Assembly (NCBI GenBank): GCA_025175895.1
Contig: CM046003.1
Location: 47,610,335 to 47,674,334, forward strand
Reading direction: 5' to 3'
Source of the DNA: Wurfbainia villosa
Taxonomy: Eukaryota; Streptophyta; Magnoliopsida; Zingiberales; Zingiberaceae
Length of the DNA: 64,000 bases
Below the pieces are notes generated by a model. The model saw only the letters and a program-made list of their open reading frames with translations, was not told the origin of the DNA and did not search any database. Below are positions 32,237 to 44,054 of this stretch, piece by piece. Every line of letters begins with the position of its first letter. Positions within the stretch are counted from its first letter, which is position 1. A program made the translations under genes and the position numbers.

Positions 32237-34337
32237 TGAAAGGTTTTGCTTATCGAGTCCGTGAGGGGAAACTTCGCTTCCCACTTCACCTCGGTAGTTT
32301 GTCCATGGCGATCCCTTCGATGTCCCCGGATTAAAAAAATTGAATCATAGACAAAAGGGATTGCCAAAGAAACCAAGTCATCGTCGTGTTATTCGTTTAG
32401 AGAGGTCACTTGAACAAACTAGTTGTTCAAGCGACCATCCTCTATTCTACGAGAAGCCGCGGAATAGACGATGTCCGGATCGTCGGTTTTTGTGTTTATG
32501 CTCGGGATCCAAGTATTATTTAGCCATTTACAGATTTATAACATGCTTATAATTGAAAAACAAAAACAAGCAACAAACAAAAGAAGAAAGTAGAATAGGT
32601 ATACCTCTCGATCTTCTAATGTATGACCTTCCTCTTTTTGGACATCGTGTGGGTGACGCTCTACCAAAAGTCGAAGCTCTTAGATCACAAATCTTCCTTC
32701 CTTGCTCTTCCAAAGCAAGATGAAGAGTAGAAACAAGGCTCATCTCTTTCCTATAGCCAACCAACAAGCAACAAAAGAAATGCTTGCCGCTGGCCAACAA
32801 GGAGAAGGAGATAATGGTGGAAACCGGCCAAGACACTAAGGGAAAACCCTATATCTTGTTTCCACCACCTAAGGAGAAGGAGAAGGGGTCTTTTGGATGC
32901 CACCCAAGGGCTGGAAAGAAGGTAATGGGCGCTGGCCACCAAGGATGAAGAAGAAAGAAAACTTTCCTTATTTGGTGCCACCCAAGCCTCCTAAACCCTA
33001 AGCCTCCAAACCCTAATCCTAGCTCTCCTTATGGCCGGCCATGGAAGTGGGGAAGAAGATTTGGATGAGCTCAAGCCAAGGTAGAGAGGAGAAGAATAGT
33101 GGTCGGCCAACCTTAGGAAGAAGAAGGAAACCCTCCTTGAGTTGCCGCCCACCCCTAGCTCCCAAAACCCTAGCCACCCAAACCTAATCCTAAACCAACT
33201 AGGATTCCTAGCCTCCAAAGGAAGCAAACCCTAATCCCCTTAAGCCATGCTTCTTCTTGCCGCCCACTTCATGTCTCTATTTATAGAGTTGGGCTCAAGC
33301 CATGATTTAATCTCCTCCATTGGTTCTAGGGATTTAATCTCAACCGTCGGATCTAGAGATTTAATCTCAACCGTCGGATCTAGTGATTTAATCTCTACCT
33401 TTGGATCTAGAGTTTTGCTTTCATCCATTGAATCTAAGCATCATGAGGTGTTAATAGGCTACATTAGGGACCATGAGGAGGAGTTGGGTCTTGGCCACCC
33501 ATGGATCAAGCCCACATAAAGTCCGATCCACTAATGATGATCCAATCCACTAAAGGTTCATCATTGATCTACCTCACCAACCCCCATATGATAATATGGG
33601 CTCCATATATTATTTGTACATTTTCTCCCCGTGTTTAAGATCTCTAATGTCCATTGATTAATTAATTTACTGACCATTAATTAATCAACATCTAACTCCT
33701 TGAGTAGTACCACTCAACCTTTTCATCATGCCGAACCAAGTCCACCTGTAGGGTTTACATGATGAACCTTATAAGCTCCTCAAGGGGACATCATCATCCT
33801 AATATATAGGACACGGTTTCCTCCTATAATCAACGGCAGACCATATAAATAATATCATCTCCCAACTTACCGAGCCTATCGATTTAATCTATAAATCTCG
33901 CCCATTGGTAAATTAAAGAGATGAGTACTAAGTATATGTGCCCGTTATTATATCGGGATTAAGAGTATGTACTAAATAATATCTGAGGTCCGATTTGATT
34001 ATGTAGTCAGCAATAAATCGAATCACCTCTAAGTCGGTCCTGCTCAATACACACAAAGTGCACTAGTGTAATTCTATGGTCAAGACAAACCAATACCAAA
34101 TCACACTACAACCATTCTGATGGTTTGTCCAAAGTCATCTCGGTTGTGAGCCTTATACTTGTCAAGGGGCCGATAACATGATCTCCTATGTGACACCACA
34201 CACCATGTTATCTACAATGTAAAGTATTAGACAATATTGCATAACCATAAAAATATGCAAACAATGATCATGTGATTCTTATTTCAAAAATAAAGATGTT
34301 CATAGAAAAGATAGACTTTTCAGTATACATCTCTACA
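32237..34337 (-). repeat. ANG-1 5' LTR
   Basis: TGAAAGGTTTTGC to TCTCTACA; nearly the same length as the 3' LTR and closely similar throughout by eye, including the 27 bp array (33303-33430). Outer edge followed by ACTCG (34338-34342). Confidence 0.94.
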
Positions 34338-34342
34338 ACTCG

Positions 34343-35751
34343 TGATAACTATCTTCATGCCCGGGGTCCTGTCTCGTGATTGAAACCTGCATATAACAAC
34401 CATTATGATTAAGTACAATCATACAACGACTGATCGAATCAAATCCTACATCGACTTCGTAGCCCGATCAACTAGATTGATCTAGTTATCCACGTAACCT
34501 AATCAAATCTTTGCATCAATCCCTATTGACCATTAAGCAAATTAACAACATATTATGCATTTATAAACACCCATATCTGAACTTACCAATTTTTCATCTT
34601 AAATCTCACAACCAACAACTATGGGTTAATTTAAGACTCACCTTAAGCCCAACAGCCTCTACAACCTAATCGTTGCCCAAAATCCTGTACAACATATCCC
34701 AAATCCTCAACCTTCAAATTCACAACCGCACTAACTGTATTTATAGCCACATCGACACCCAAATAAAACCTCACAACCCTCTCAACCTGTCAAAACCCCA
34801 AATCACAACCACCACTACCTCTTCATTCCTCCACAGCCGAACCAGCTTCATCCACTCATCACAGATCACAACACATTGACAACCACTGGATCTAGCAATT
34901 TACAGCTAATAGGAAAAGAATAGGTCGAAGCTTACCAGTCCTAGAAAACTCCACCGGCAGCCACCTTCCTCTTATCCCAATTCCTCGATTCACTGGCTCG
35001 ATACCCCTGCCCAAAAATCACAGACTTAACCAAACGAAGGGAACTACGGCTAGGGTTTTTGATCTTCGTCCAAGGAAAAATACAACAGTCGATTCTTTCC
35101 TTGCTTCGGCGCCCAATGACAGAGATCACAACCTCTGGTCAAACCTGCTGCAACCACTGCCTAGCCGCCGCCAACACCATTTGCTCCAGCAGAAACCTCG
35201 GCCCCTGCTCTGAACTAGGTGTAGATGCCGCCGACGAAATTCCCGATTGTGTACGCTCGTCGTCGGCTCATCCGTGGTCACCGACGAGGAGGCTTGCCGT
35301 CGCTTGCCGAGGAGATGGAGTAGACCGAGAATCTGAGCGATGGTGCGGGGAGAAGATGTCACGGGAGAAGGAGAAATTGGGACGGCGCTTGGGCTGCGAT
35401 GGTGAGAATGTCGCGAGGAGAGGTTTGTTAGGTGGAGTCGGGCGCGGCGAGGAACAAATCGCGGAGAGATCGTGACGGTTGCGTGAGGAGAGAAACAGAA
35501 GAAAAAGGGAAAAATATGGAATTTAAGAAACCTATTTTTATTTATAACTTAGGTTAATTAAACCCCTTAAATAATCTAAACATGTCTTTTAAAAGACTAT
35601 TTTTCTTATCCTCGTAACTATTTCATACACGCCCCGTTTAATTCCAGAAAAATTCCTAAAATTCTCCAAAAATCCTGAAATAATTCCCGGGATTAATTTT
35701 CTTAATTCTTTGACCATTAAATTTAGTATTTTAAATTTTCCGTATTTAACA
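34343..35751 (-). repeat. Solo gypsy-type LTR, right part
   Basis: Continuation of 24302-25709 after ANG-1, ending TTTAACA at 35751. It carries a GC-rich zone (35130-35480) with chance ORFs on both strands and an A/T-rich end (35520-35750). Followed by ATAAC, then GYP-1 LTR resumes. Confidence 0.7.
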
Positions 35752-35756
35752 ATAAC

Positions 35757-37151
35757 TATTCCGACTCCAGCTACCACTACTCTCGAGTGGCCGAGTTGGG
35801 TAGTATGACTGAGTAGCATATAAGCGTAAAGAGCTAACTACTCTTAGGGGTCCCTACTGCTAGCCACGCCATCCCTACCCATGAGTAGACAAGCGCCGCA
35901 CACAGGACAACTACACATCATGCAACAACCATCTATAGTGGGCGAGTGCGCTAACTACCACTTTGCACAATGGCCAAGTGCGCATCTCCAGCTACCATCG
36001 TCTATAGTGGCCGAGCGCGGCACATCCAATGCTTTGCCCTCAACCCTGCTACCACTACCTTGAGTGGCCGGGGAGGCAGGATGACTGACGACCCATCTCA
36101 ACCACAAGGGAGACCCCAGTCGACAGCATGCATGCAATGTAATGATGCTTATCTCCATATACGTATCCTCGCAACACTCCCTATCCCATGCGGAGTCCTG
36201 TTCAACCAAAAGTCAACTATGCAAAGACTACTAATCCACAAGATACTCTCTCTACCACACAGAGAGTCATACACAACTGATAGTCAACCACGCTAAGACC
36301 TCCAGTCCGTAGCGATATACTATTGATAATCCAGATAATCCATATAACCATACACAGATGCACGATCCATAATGGATATACAAACATGCTAGGCCCTCTA
36401 GTCCATAGCTACATACTGACAACCACACACTTATCTATGCACAGATAACAAGATCCACCATAGATAGACCACTGATATGTGTACGATACATCAATCGACT
36501 CCATAATGCAAAACAGAGCTCGTGGTGGACATAGGCTACGACGGTGCGACAGTGCAAACAGAGCTCGAGCGTCGGCGGTGGCAGGTCATCGAAAAAGTGA
36601 GATCCATCTCGAGAAAGCTGACGGCAGCTGGTTCTCGCGGCAAGGAGGACTGAGCAGAGGCAGCGGATGAAATCGAAGAGAGCAGCTCAACGATAAAAGA
36701 AAGATACGACAACGACCACAAATTGAGCTCGCAGCGGTGGCGATGACCGAAGGAGTGGACGACATCACATGCGATCGGGAAGGCTGCGGTGGCAAAATGA
36801 GGAAGAGAAGAATCGGGGAAAAAAGGAATGTCGACTCGCGATGAGAAACCACGAAGAAGGGATGAGGAAACGGGTCGGGCTTAAGGAGAAGGAAATCGGG
36901 TTCGGCCCCAACTTAAATGGGCAATCCGACTTATGATTAAACCATCAAACCCTTGATTAAATACTTCATTAGCCTTATTAATCCAAGGTAGCATTATAAA
37001 ACCTAATGACACCCTAAGAAAACTTTATCAAGATCCACTAAATCTTCCACCAAAAATTTCATATTAAATTCAGAAAAATTTTCTAAAATTTTGAAAAACT
37101 ATAAAGTACTTTCCTAATTAATAGGTATTGTTTTTTTTTGATATCTTACAA
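35757..37151 (-). repeat. GYP-1 5' LTR, second part
   Basis: Resumes the LTR broken at 24301 and ends GATATCTTACA at 37151, the same end as the 3' LTR (19527). Relative to that copy it lacks about 820 bp at 36507-36510, where TGCAA occurs at both edges of the missing segment in the sister copy. Its outer edge lies inside SIRE-2 RNase H/RT. Confidence 0.78.
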
Positions 37152-38200
37152 GTATACCATAACTTAACCTTAATAGTGCCTTTAAGATATCTCATTATTC
37201 TTTTTACGACACTTAGGTGAGACTCTTTGGCACATGACTGATATCTAGCACATACACCCACAACATATAAAATATTAGGTCGACTTGTTGTGAGATACAG
37301 TAAACTACCAATCATGCTTCTATAATATTTTATATCCACCGATTTTCCTCCATCATCATTTCCTAGATTTGTCCTTTGTGCCATAGGAGTGGATATCTCC
37401 TTTGAATTCTGCATATTGAATTGCTTCAGCAGATTCATGGCATACCTAGACTGATGGACGTATATACCTTCCTTTATTTGTTTGATGTCAAGTCCGAGGA
37501 AGAATGTGAGTTCTTCCACAAGACTCATCTCAAACTCACTCTTCATGTGTTCTATAAACTCGTTCAGATAGTCCTTATTATTTGAGCCACAGATTATGTC
37601 ATCGACATAAACCCGGGCCATAAAAATATTTTCACCATCTCTTCTCAAAAATAGTGTAGGATCTATCTGACCTCTTTTCAACCCTTTCTCTACAAGAAAT
37701 GTGTACAACCTTTCGTACCATACACGAGGTGCTTGTTTTAGCCCATAAAGGGCTTTTTTCAGTTTGTACACGTGGTCCAAAAAGTCTATACTTTCAAACC
37801 CCGATGGCTGTTCAACGTACAATTCTTCCTTAATTACCCCGTTCAAGAAGGCAAACTTCACATCCATTTGATATAGTTTGAAGCCTTTATATGTAGCAAA
37901 AGCTAGCATAAGCCTTATAGACTCTAGACAGGCTACTGGGGGGTAGGTCTCTTCATAGTCTAACCCTTCAATTTGGTTATATCCTTTGGCCATTAACCTT
38001 TCTTTATTTCTTATTATTTCTCCCTTATGATTCATTTTGTTTCTAAACACCCATTTAGTACCAATTATAGAGACTTCTTCCGGTCTTGGAACTAAGTCTC
38101 ATACTTGGTTTCTTTCGAATTGCCCTAGTTCATCTTGCATCACTAAGATCCAATCAGGATCAAGTAAAGCTTCTTCTATTACCCTTGGTTCAATTTATGA
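37152..38200 (-). pseudogene. SIRE-2 reverse transcriptase
   Basis: Open minus-strand frame of 310 codons (38050 down to 37118; its last 11 codons are GYP-1 LTR). Blocks: MFRNKMNHKGEIIRNKERLMAKG, YEETYPPVACLESIRLML, YQMDVKFAFLNG, KLKKALYGLKQAPRVWYERL, the intact catalytic YVDDIICGS, FFLGLDIKQ, YYRSMIGSLLYLTTSRPN, and the start of the YLKGT-LWY block where GYP-1 enters. RT looks complete through the thumb. The first part (38050-38200) has a stop in the WELV block. RNase H is missing. Confidence 0.9.
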
Positions 38201-39400
38201 GATTAGAGCAACTTCAACCCCTTCATTCCTAAAGGATGATCTGGTCTTCACCCCTTGTTGAAGTTCTCCAATAATCTGATCATGGGGATGACTGACACTT
38301 GTCCTACTGGATCTTGGTACTTGAGATGTTTCAAGTACTTGGTCGTTTGATACATCTTCAAGCAATGACCCTTGTGACTTAGACTTTTCTTCATCAGACT
38401 CGACCTTAACTCCCCCTACTTCAGTGTTCTCTTGTAATTTAATCTTCTCCATTCCAAATTTAATTTCTTCATCAGTTCTTCGAGTATTGTCATATTTTTC
38501 ACCTTCTTCAAAAATGACATCTTGTGATTCTTCAATTAATTTTGACCTTTTGTTGTAGACTCTATATGCTTTGCTAATAGAAGAATATCCAATAAGAATA
38601 CCTTCATCGGCTTTAGCAGTGAATTTTCCTAAATGATCTCTAGTATTTAGGATAAACACCTTGCAGCCAAACACCCTAAGATGCTTAACTATAGGTGGTT
38701 TTCCAAACCAGAGTTCATGAGAGGTTTTTCCTAGAAACCTATGTATTAGCACCCTGTTCTGTACATAACAGGCTGTGTTGACAGCTTCAACCCACAAGTA
38801 GCTTGGAAGAGCATACTCATTGAGCATGCTTCTAGCAGCTTCTTGTAAGGCTCCATTTTTTCCTTTCCACAACACCATTTTATTGGGGTGTTCTGGGAAT
38901 AGAAAATTCGTGCCTATACTCCTTTTCTAAATAGTAGTCCTTAAATCGAGTATTTTTAAATTCCCCTCCATGATCACTCCTAAGGGTTTTAATGGTTGTG
39001 TTTTTCTCATTTTCAATTCTTTTACTAAAAGGAATAAAAATTTCAAGAGTTTCATCCTTATGTTTCAAGAAAAATGTCCAAGTGCATCTAGTGTAATCAT
39101 CAATAATTACCAAGCAATATCTACTATCATTAAGCGATTTAATAGTGATATAGTCAAAAAGATCTAAATGCAATAAATCTAAAGCAGTAAAAGTACTTAC
39201 AATGTTTTTGGGCTTGTGTGATGCCCTCTTTTGCTTACCTTTTTGACAGGCATCACATAACCTGTCTTTTTGAAACTTTAGCATTGGCAGCCCCCTGACC
39301 AATTCCTTTTCGGCTAGTCTTTTCAAATTCTTCAGGTTGACGTGCGCGAGCCTTCTATGCCATAGCCAAATTCATCTGTTCTAGACACAAGACACTTGGC
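38195..39400 (-). pseudogene. SIRE-2 integrase
   Basis: Two long minus-strand frames: 38880-39326 (LCDACQKGKQKRASH zinc-binding end, DLLHLDLFD with the first Asp, IIDDYTRCTW, TLRSDHGGEF with the second Asp, HEFSIPRTPQ) and 38195-38878 (LQEAARSMLNEYALPSYLW, FGCKVFILNTRDHLGKF, AYRVYNKRSKLIEES, then the RT linker). Between them the PQQNG motif carries a Gln-to-stop change and a one-base shift just after VERK, next to the catalytic Glu. The HHCC start near 39330-39400 is frame-shifted. Confidence 0.88.
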
Positions 39401-39790
39401 AGATAGATTAGTAGCATTATCAAAATATACTTGATATATATTTTCCTTTCTAACTCCTACTAGCATGGTAACATCTGAAATGTTGTGCTTTACTAGACAT
39501 TGAGTTGAATTGAATTCAACCCTATATCCAGCATCACATAACTGACTCACACTTAACAGGTTAAATGACATATTTCTAACAAGCAACACATTCCTAATCA
39601 TAAAATGCTCGGAAACATAAATATCTCCTATTCTGATAACTTTTAACTTAATTCTATTGAAAAATGAAACGGTACCTCTATTTTTGTTTTCCAGCGAGGA
39701 GAACAATGATATGTCGCCGGTCATGTGTTTGGAGCATCCACTGTCTATGAACCAGGTTGATGGACACTCCCCTTCAACTGATGCCTGCTA
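39332..39790 (-). pseudogene. SIRE-2 protease and GAG-pre-integrase
   Basis: Minus-strand FIDSGCSKHMTGDISLF at about 39700-39760 is the copia aspartic protease active site (DSG intact), followed by GTVSFFNRIKLKVIRIGDIYVS and LLSVSQLCDAGYRVEF (39332-39724, 130 aa open). Protease would cut gag-pol. The frame then loses the HRRL block by a shift. Confidence 0.85.
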
Positions 39791-40797
39791 GACACCAAAG
39801 ATAAAAGATTTCGGAACCCAAATATTGGGTCCATTAGCTTCCAAAAATGTATTTCCTAGGAATCCATGCCTTAGTTGTTTTCTTCCTACCAGGAATTCTA
39901 GAAACTAAAGAAATAAAACTATGTTCTTGCTGTTTAGTTCTATAACCTATTCCAGCTTTATTGTAAACAGGCTGTTGTGATTCTAGAATCATAATCAACG
40001 TTCAAGAGCTAGAGATGAACTTCTCAAGAGTACACTTGAGATCATTCACCTGTGCTCCCAGAGTTCTGTTTTCATCCATAATTTCATCAAATTTGGAGGT
40101 GTTAGCACTAGATTCTACCGGATGCTCCTTAAGATTCTTAAAATGTCCTAATTCAGATTTTAAAGTTTTGATTCTATATTTTGATTTTTCTAGCATGTCA
40201 GTTAAATATACAATAGTTTTATAGCAATCTCTAAGTTCCAAATTTACCTGACCATCATCCGTCGATGATGATTCTGCCTCTGAGTCTCAATGTGTTCCGG
40301 ATTCCTCCAGCGCCATAAGAGCAGTGTGTCGTCCAGTCTTGTCTTCTTTGTCTTTTTCTGACGATTTGGATGATGACTCATCCCATGTGGCTCTCAACGC
40401 TTTTCGTCTCATCCTCTTTTCTTCCTTCTTCTTGAGACGAGGACATTCATTTCCGAAATGTCCTTTCTTGCTACATTCATAGCAAACCACATTAGTTTTA
40501 TCTATTGCATTATCAAATGGCTTACCTTTCTTTTTGCTAAATCTTCTGCTCCTCTTCATCATCTTCTTCACGAAGTTGGCCATCTCACTGGAAGAGGATT
40601 CATCATCTCCATCTGATTCTGTGCTTGAGGATGACTACTGCTTCTTCTTCTTTCCCTCCTTGTTTTGATCACCTACAAACAAAGACATACCTTTCTCTTT
40701 TTGACCTTTATTAGCATGTTCATGCAATTCCATTTCACAAAATAGTTCATCTATTTTAATAGTTGATAAATCCCTTGATACCTTATAGGCATCTACA
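39791..40797 (-). pseudogene. SIRE-2 gag, C-terminal two thirds
   Basis: Pieces on the minus strand: 40287-40583 with a CCHC knuckle (CYECSKKGHFGNEC) and Lys-rich run; 40002-40241 coiled stretch (DMLEKSKYRIKTLKSELGHF ... LKCTLEKFISSS); WIP-type blocks near 39850. The 5' end at 40797 falls in the VDAYKVSRDLS block, so the N-terminal half of gag is missing. Stops occur near 40285 and 40635. Confidence 0.83.
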
Positions 40798-40798
40798 A

Positions 40799-41564
40799 TA
40801 AAGAAATAAGACAACTAAAAGAATGAAACTACCGACGAAAAGGTTGGAAGTTGTGCGTGTCATCCGTGTTACAGTGGCATAGTGTTGTCGTTGAAGCTTG
40901 GCGTCATTGGAGCACTTTGGGAGCAAGATGACATGATCCAAAAGGGTGAAACCCCCCTTCTTTTATAGCCCTCCAAACCTTAGCTCGTTGAGATCCAGAT
41001 CTGAGTCAAAGCTCTTTATATCCCCAAGATAAGAGGAGCTTATCTTGACTTTCATCAAGTTGGCCAGTTTGAATATCAGTCAACTGCCAATAGCCATCAG
41101 TCGACTGCCAATAGCCATCAGTCGACTATTGCACTGTTTTCTCAACTACAACAAAGAGTTAGCACGAAAACATAAGTAATGGTAGAAATGACGGCTACTT
41201 ACCGTCCAATCTCGACCTATACCTTCCACTGGAAGTCTTGTCAGATCACCGCCTAAAGTCATCCCCGTACAAAGGACTCGACCTCACCATTACTCACACT
41301 CGTGCTTATCTCTGGTCCTTTGCGACTTGTCACTTAGCTTTCAATCTTCATTTGGGTTCTTCGACTCCATCTGAAGGTCTCCCGGTGTCGCTCGACCACC
41401 ACAGTTTCTCGACTCGAGATTCTCCGAGTGACGTTGACCTTCGGCTTAGCTTAAACACTTCTGCATACTTAACAGTAGCTTATGAGATAAAGATAACACC
41501 TTAACTTTGAGCCTTTGCCATAATCAAAACCTAGGTTCGATTATCTGGTGCCCTTGCACCAACA
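40799..41564 (-). repeat. SIRE-3 3' LTR, partial
   Basis: Minus-strand copy of the SIRE-4 3' LTR (62477-63396): starts (element sense) TGTTGGTGCAAGGGCACC and follows it through the CTTATCTCATAAGC block, palindromes with CAGTCGACTG (about 41099-41128), the TATA box (rc near 40965) and the GCTCCAA block, then stops at 40799 within SIRE-2 gag. Confidence 0.88.
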
Positions 41565-42890
41565 ATCTCTCCCTTTTTGATCTATGGCAAACCGATTCAA
41601 AGTTAAGGTAAAATTAAGCATAAAGTAAAAAGGTAAAAAACATGTAGCACACAAGTAGTAAACATGATTAAGCCCTTTTTCAAAACCTCCCCCTTGACCT
41701 TAGGTGAGTTTTGAAAAAGAAACTTGAAGTTCTCTTTTAGATAAAGTTTTTAAAAAAACTTAAAAAACTTTTACTCCCCCTTAACTTTGCCCTCTTCTTC
41801 CCCTTTTTCCATATAATGAAAAATAGGGGTGTATTTATAAAGTAGGGGTGTATTTAAAAGATTAATAGGAGAAGAAGTGTTACATGCGTTTGTAAAATCA
41901 TTGAAAAGATAGAAAAATTAAGTCCAAGCATGTGTCCCTTTTGAAGTCAACTCTTGACTTATTAAGTCCTAGGGATCGTGAAAAGGTGTAGGAAAAAATT
42001 TATATTTTTATTCCTCTACACCAACAATGTTAAACTAGTTTTTTTTTAGAGAAAGTGTATAATAACTAGTTTTGGTAAAGTGAGTTTTTGAAAACTACTA
42101 TAAACATAATCTTTTCTTTCAAATCACTTAAACATTATAAAAATAAGTATGATTTAAAAAAAAAATCTTGAAGTGTTTAAAAGGTTGTATTTTAACCCTT
42201 AAGATTGGTATCTCCCCCTTAGTCAAATACAAGGAACCTAGAGAGTTTAGGGTTCTAAATTTAGCCTAATGATTATATGTTTAGTATTGGCCAACTATAT
42301 GTTAAATGCAACCATCAAGAAAATAAGTATCCTTATAGGTTTGAAAACATTTCAAAAATTATGTCATTCGTATTTAAATTGTCTTTAACATCTCACCCAT
42401 TCTATGTGTCTCAAGGCATATTCACCTTATATGTTCTTGTGAGATGTTTCATTTTTAACTTGATTAAATTTAGTGATTTGAAGTTAATCAACCTTGGGTT
42501 AGATTCAGATTTAACCTTTAGATCATTAAGTAAACTTTTCAAGAAAATGACTTCCAGGTCGTGGCGAGGCACAAAGACCTTCTTTAATCGGAACAACGAC
42601 CACTTCCTTAGACAAAGTCAAATTCAAGAAAATATTACTTAAGTCACTTAGAGTTACTTCCTGGTCTAACTAGTTTAGGATACAGCGAGGTAGCTTCAAC
42701 TAGTTCAACTTAGCCAAGTGCATCAAGCTAGATACACCTTATCTAACTCGAATACACAAGACCTCGTTTCCCTAATATACTATCATCTCGCTGTGTCCTA
42801 ATACTATGTTATCAAGGTTGACTAACTATTGGTCCTATCTTTCCGTTCTAAAAATTAAAACAAAAATTAACTAAGCATGCAAAACTTTTA
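41565..42890 (-). other. SIRE-3 polypurine tracts, 3' UTR and spacer-like block; no gene
   Basis: The first tract (41565-41581) is followed by others near 41680, 41775 and 42210. At 41985-42022 there is a 38 bp near-palindrome (GGTGTAGGAAAAA ... TTCCTCTACACC). The paired motif CATCTCAC/GTGAGATG is at 42389-42446. From there to 42890 the sequence matches, on the opposite strand, the SIRE-5 spacer (49128-49700), including the CCAGGTCGTGGCGAGGCAC block. Chance ORFs only. Confidence 0.75.
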
Positions 42891-43340
42891 CTAAGAGAGT
42901 GAGTATACTATTTTAGTACTAGCTCCCCCTGGACCATTGAGTCGATATGGTCTAACCACATAATGGACTTGATCTTGGAGAATCCAATACTTATTGGTCC
43001 TTATATGTGAATTCAACAAAATTTTGGGGACCCATGCTTGGACTCTTTGATGACTACGATTTACAATACACATATAAGATTTGTTCGTAGTCGTTAATCT
43101 AAATCTGAGTCTGGCTTTGTTGTACATGACTCTTTAAGTTCCAAGAAGTCGATTAAGATTCTTGGAACCCAATGTGAACCTTTCCAACCTAGCCTCGAGC
43201 TCTTGAACTCTTCCTTTCAAGAGAGAATTCTCCTCCTCAAGTTTTTCAACTTGAGTTGAGTTTCCTTTTTGAACTTGACTAGTTGAAGAGGTTAGAGTAG
43301 CCTCTTGCTTAAGGATTTCAACCTCCTCAAGCAACGACTC
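42891..43340 (-). pseudogene. SIRE-3 gag C-terminus
   Basis: Minus-strand frames 43134-43334 (LEEVEILKQEATLTSSTSQ, a coiled stretch, then RLERFTLGSKNL) and 42891-43127 (YNKARLRF, SYMCIVNR, VQAWVPKILLN), matching the SIRE-5 gag tail block by block. A one-base shift separates them near 43130. It is cut upstream by the TRIM; GACTC at 43336-43340 is the left target copy. Confidence 0.82.
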
Positions 43341-44049
43341 TGTTAGTGCCTATAAGATCCACATATCTCCATAATGATACGATATTGTCCACTTTGGGCC
43401 TAAGTCCTCATGGTTTTATTTTTGGACTTCACCCAAAAGGCCTCATGCCAATGGAGATATCTTTTTATCTTATAAGCACATGATCTTTACCATGTCTTAC
43501 CAATGTGAGACTTTGATTGTATTCCTCATACTCCCAACAATCCCCCCTCAAACAAAGGACCACATTGAACCCCCTCAAGCCTATCATTCCTCAAAGGACT
43601 TCCTCTACTTGATGTCCGATTTTCAACCCACCAGGACTTCTTGCCAACTGTCTAGTCCTACTGACCCAGCTGGACTTCATGCCAGTTGTCCAACCCTTCT
43701 GGCCCAACTGGACTTCCTGCCAGTTGTTCGGTCCTCTCGACCCAACTGGACTTCCTGCCTAGTGTCTGGTTCTCTTAATCTGGACATGGGAGCTCCCCTT
43801 CCTTCATTTGAGGTTCATGTCTTGACATGGACCATGGCTCTGATACCAATTATTAGTTCCTATAAGATCCACATATCTTCACAATGGTATGATATTGTCC
43901 ACTTTGAGCCTAAGCCCTCATGGTTTTATTTTTGGGCTTCACTCAAAAGGCCTCATGCCAATGAAGATATCTTTTTATCTTATAAGCACATGATCTTTAC
44001 CATGTCTTACCAATGTGGGACTTTGATTGTATTCCTCATACTCCCAACA
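43341..44049 (-). mobile_element. TRIM-1, 709 bp terminal-repeat element
   Basis: Two 199 bp LTRs (43341-43539 and 43851-44049) around a 311 bp internal region, flanked by perfect GACTC duplications (43336-43340, 44050-44054). Minus orientation: polypurine tract 43540-43550 beside the left LTR and Met-tRNA primer site at about 43837-43848 beside the right LTR. No coding capacity, as usual for TRIMs. The right LTR starts TATTAG instead of TGTTAG. It interrupts SIRE-3 gag. I do not assign a named TRIM family. Confidence 0.94.
43634..43785. repeat. 38 bp tandem repeat inside TRIM-1, four copies
   Basis: Four units beginning GGACTTC-TGCC and ending GACCCA-CT, 38 bp each with substitutions. They make up half of the internal region. 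Confidence 0.88.
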
Positions 44050-44054
44050 GACTC

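Larger units (their letters stand above)
25710..34337 (-). mobile_element. ANG-1, Angela-like Ty1/copia with both LTRs
   Basis: Complete boundaries: 3' LTR 25710-27799 (2090 bp), 5' LTR 32237-34337 (2101 bp), target duplication ACTCG at 25705-25709 and 34338-34342, polypurine tract 27800-27812 and primer site 32218-32234. Total 8628 bp. Pol order on the minus strand is IN, RT, RNase H with Angela/BARE-like blocks (PQQNGVAERRNRTL, CKWIYKRKRG). The internal region is short: most of gag is missing and the rest is mutated. The LTRs are alike by eye, so insertion is recent relative to the gypsy elements, and the coding damage probably predates or accompanied it. Confidence 0.95.
37152..40797 (-). 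mobile_element. SIRE-2, Sirevirus-like Ty1/copia, both ends lost
   Basis: Minus-strand gag-PR-IN-RT of a copia element. Its 3' end (RNase H, UTR, LTR) was separated by GYP-1 at 37151 and is not found on the far side, where GYP-1 is truncated against NA-2. Its 5' end stops inside gag at 40797 against the SIRE-3 LTR. Unlike SIRE-5 it has no long spacer between gag and protease. Confidence 0.88.

Noticed and set aside
35059..35475. 138-codon plus-strand ORF in a GC-rich stretch
   Set aside because: Inside the solo gypsy-type LTR, with an ORF on the opposite strand and no recognisable motif.
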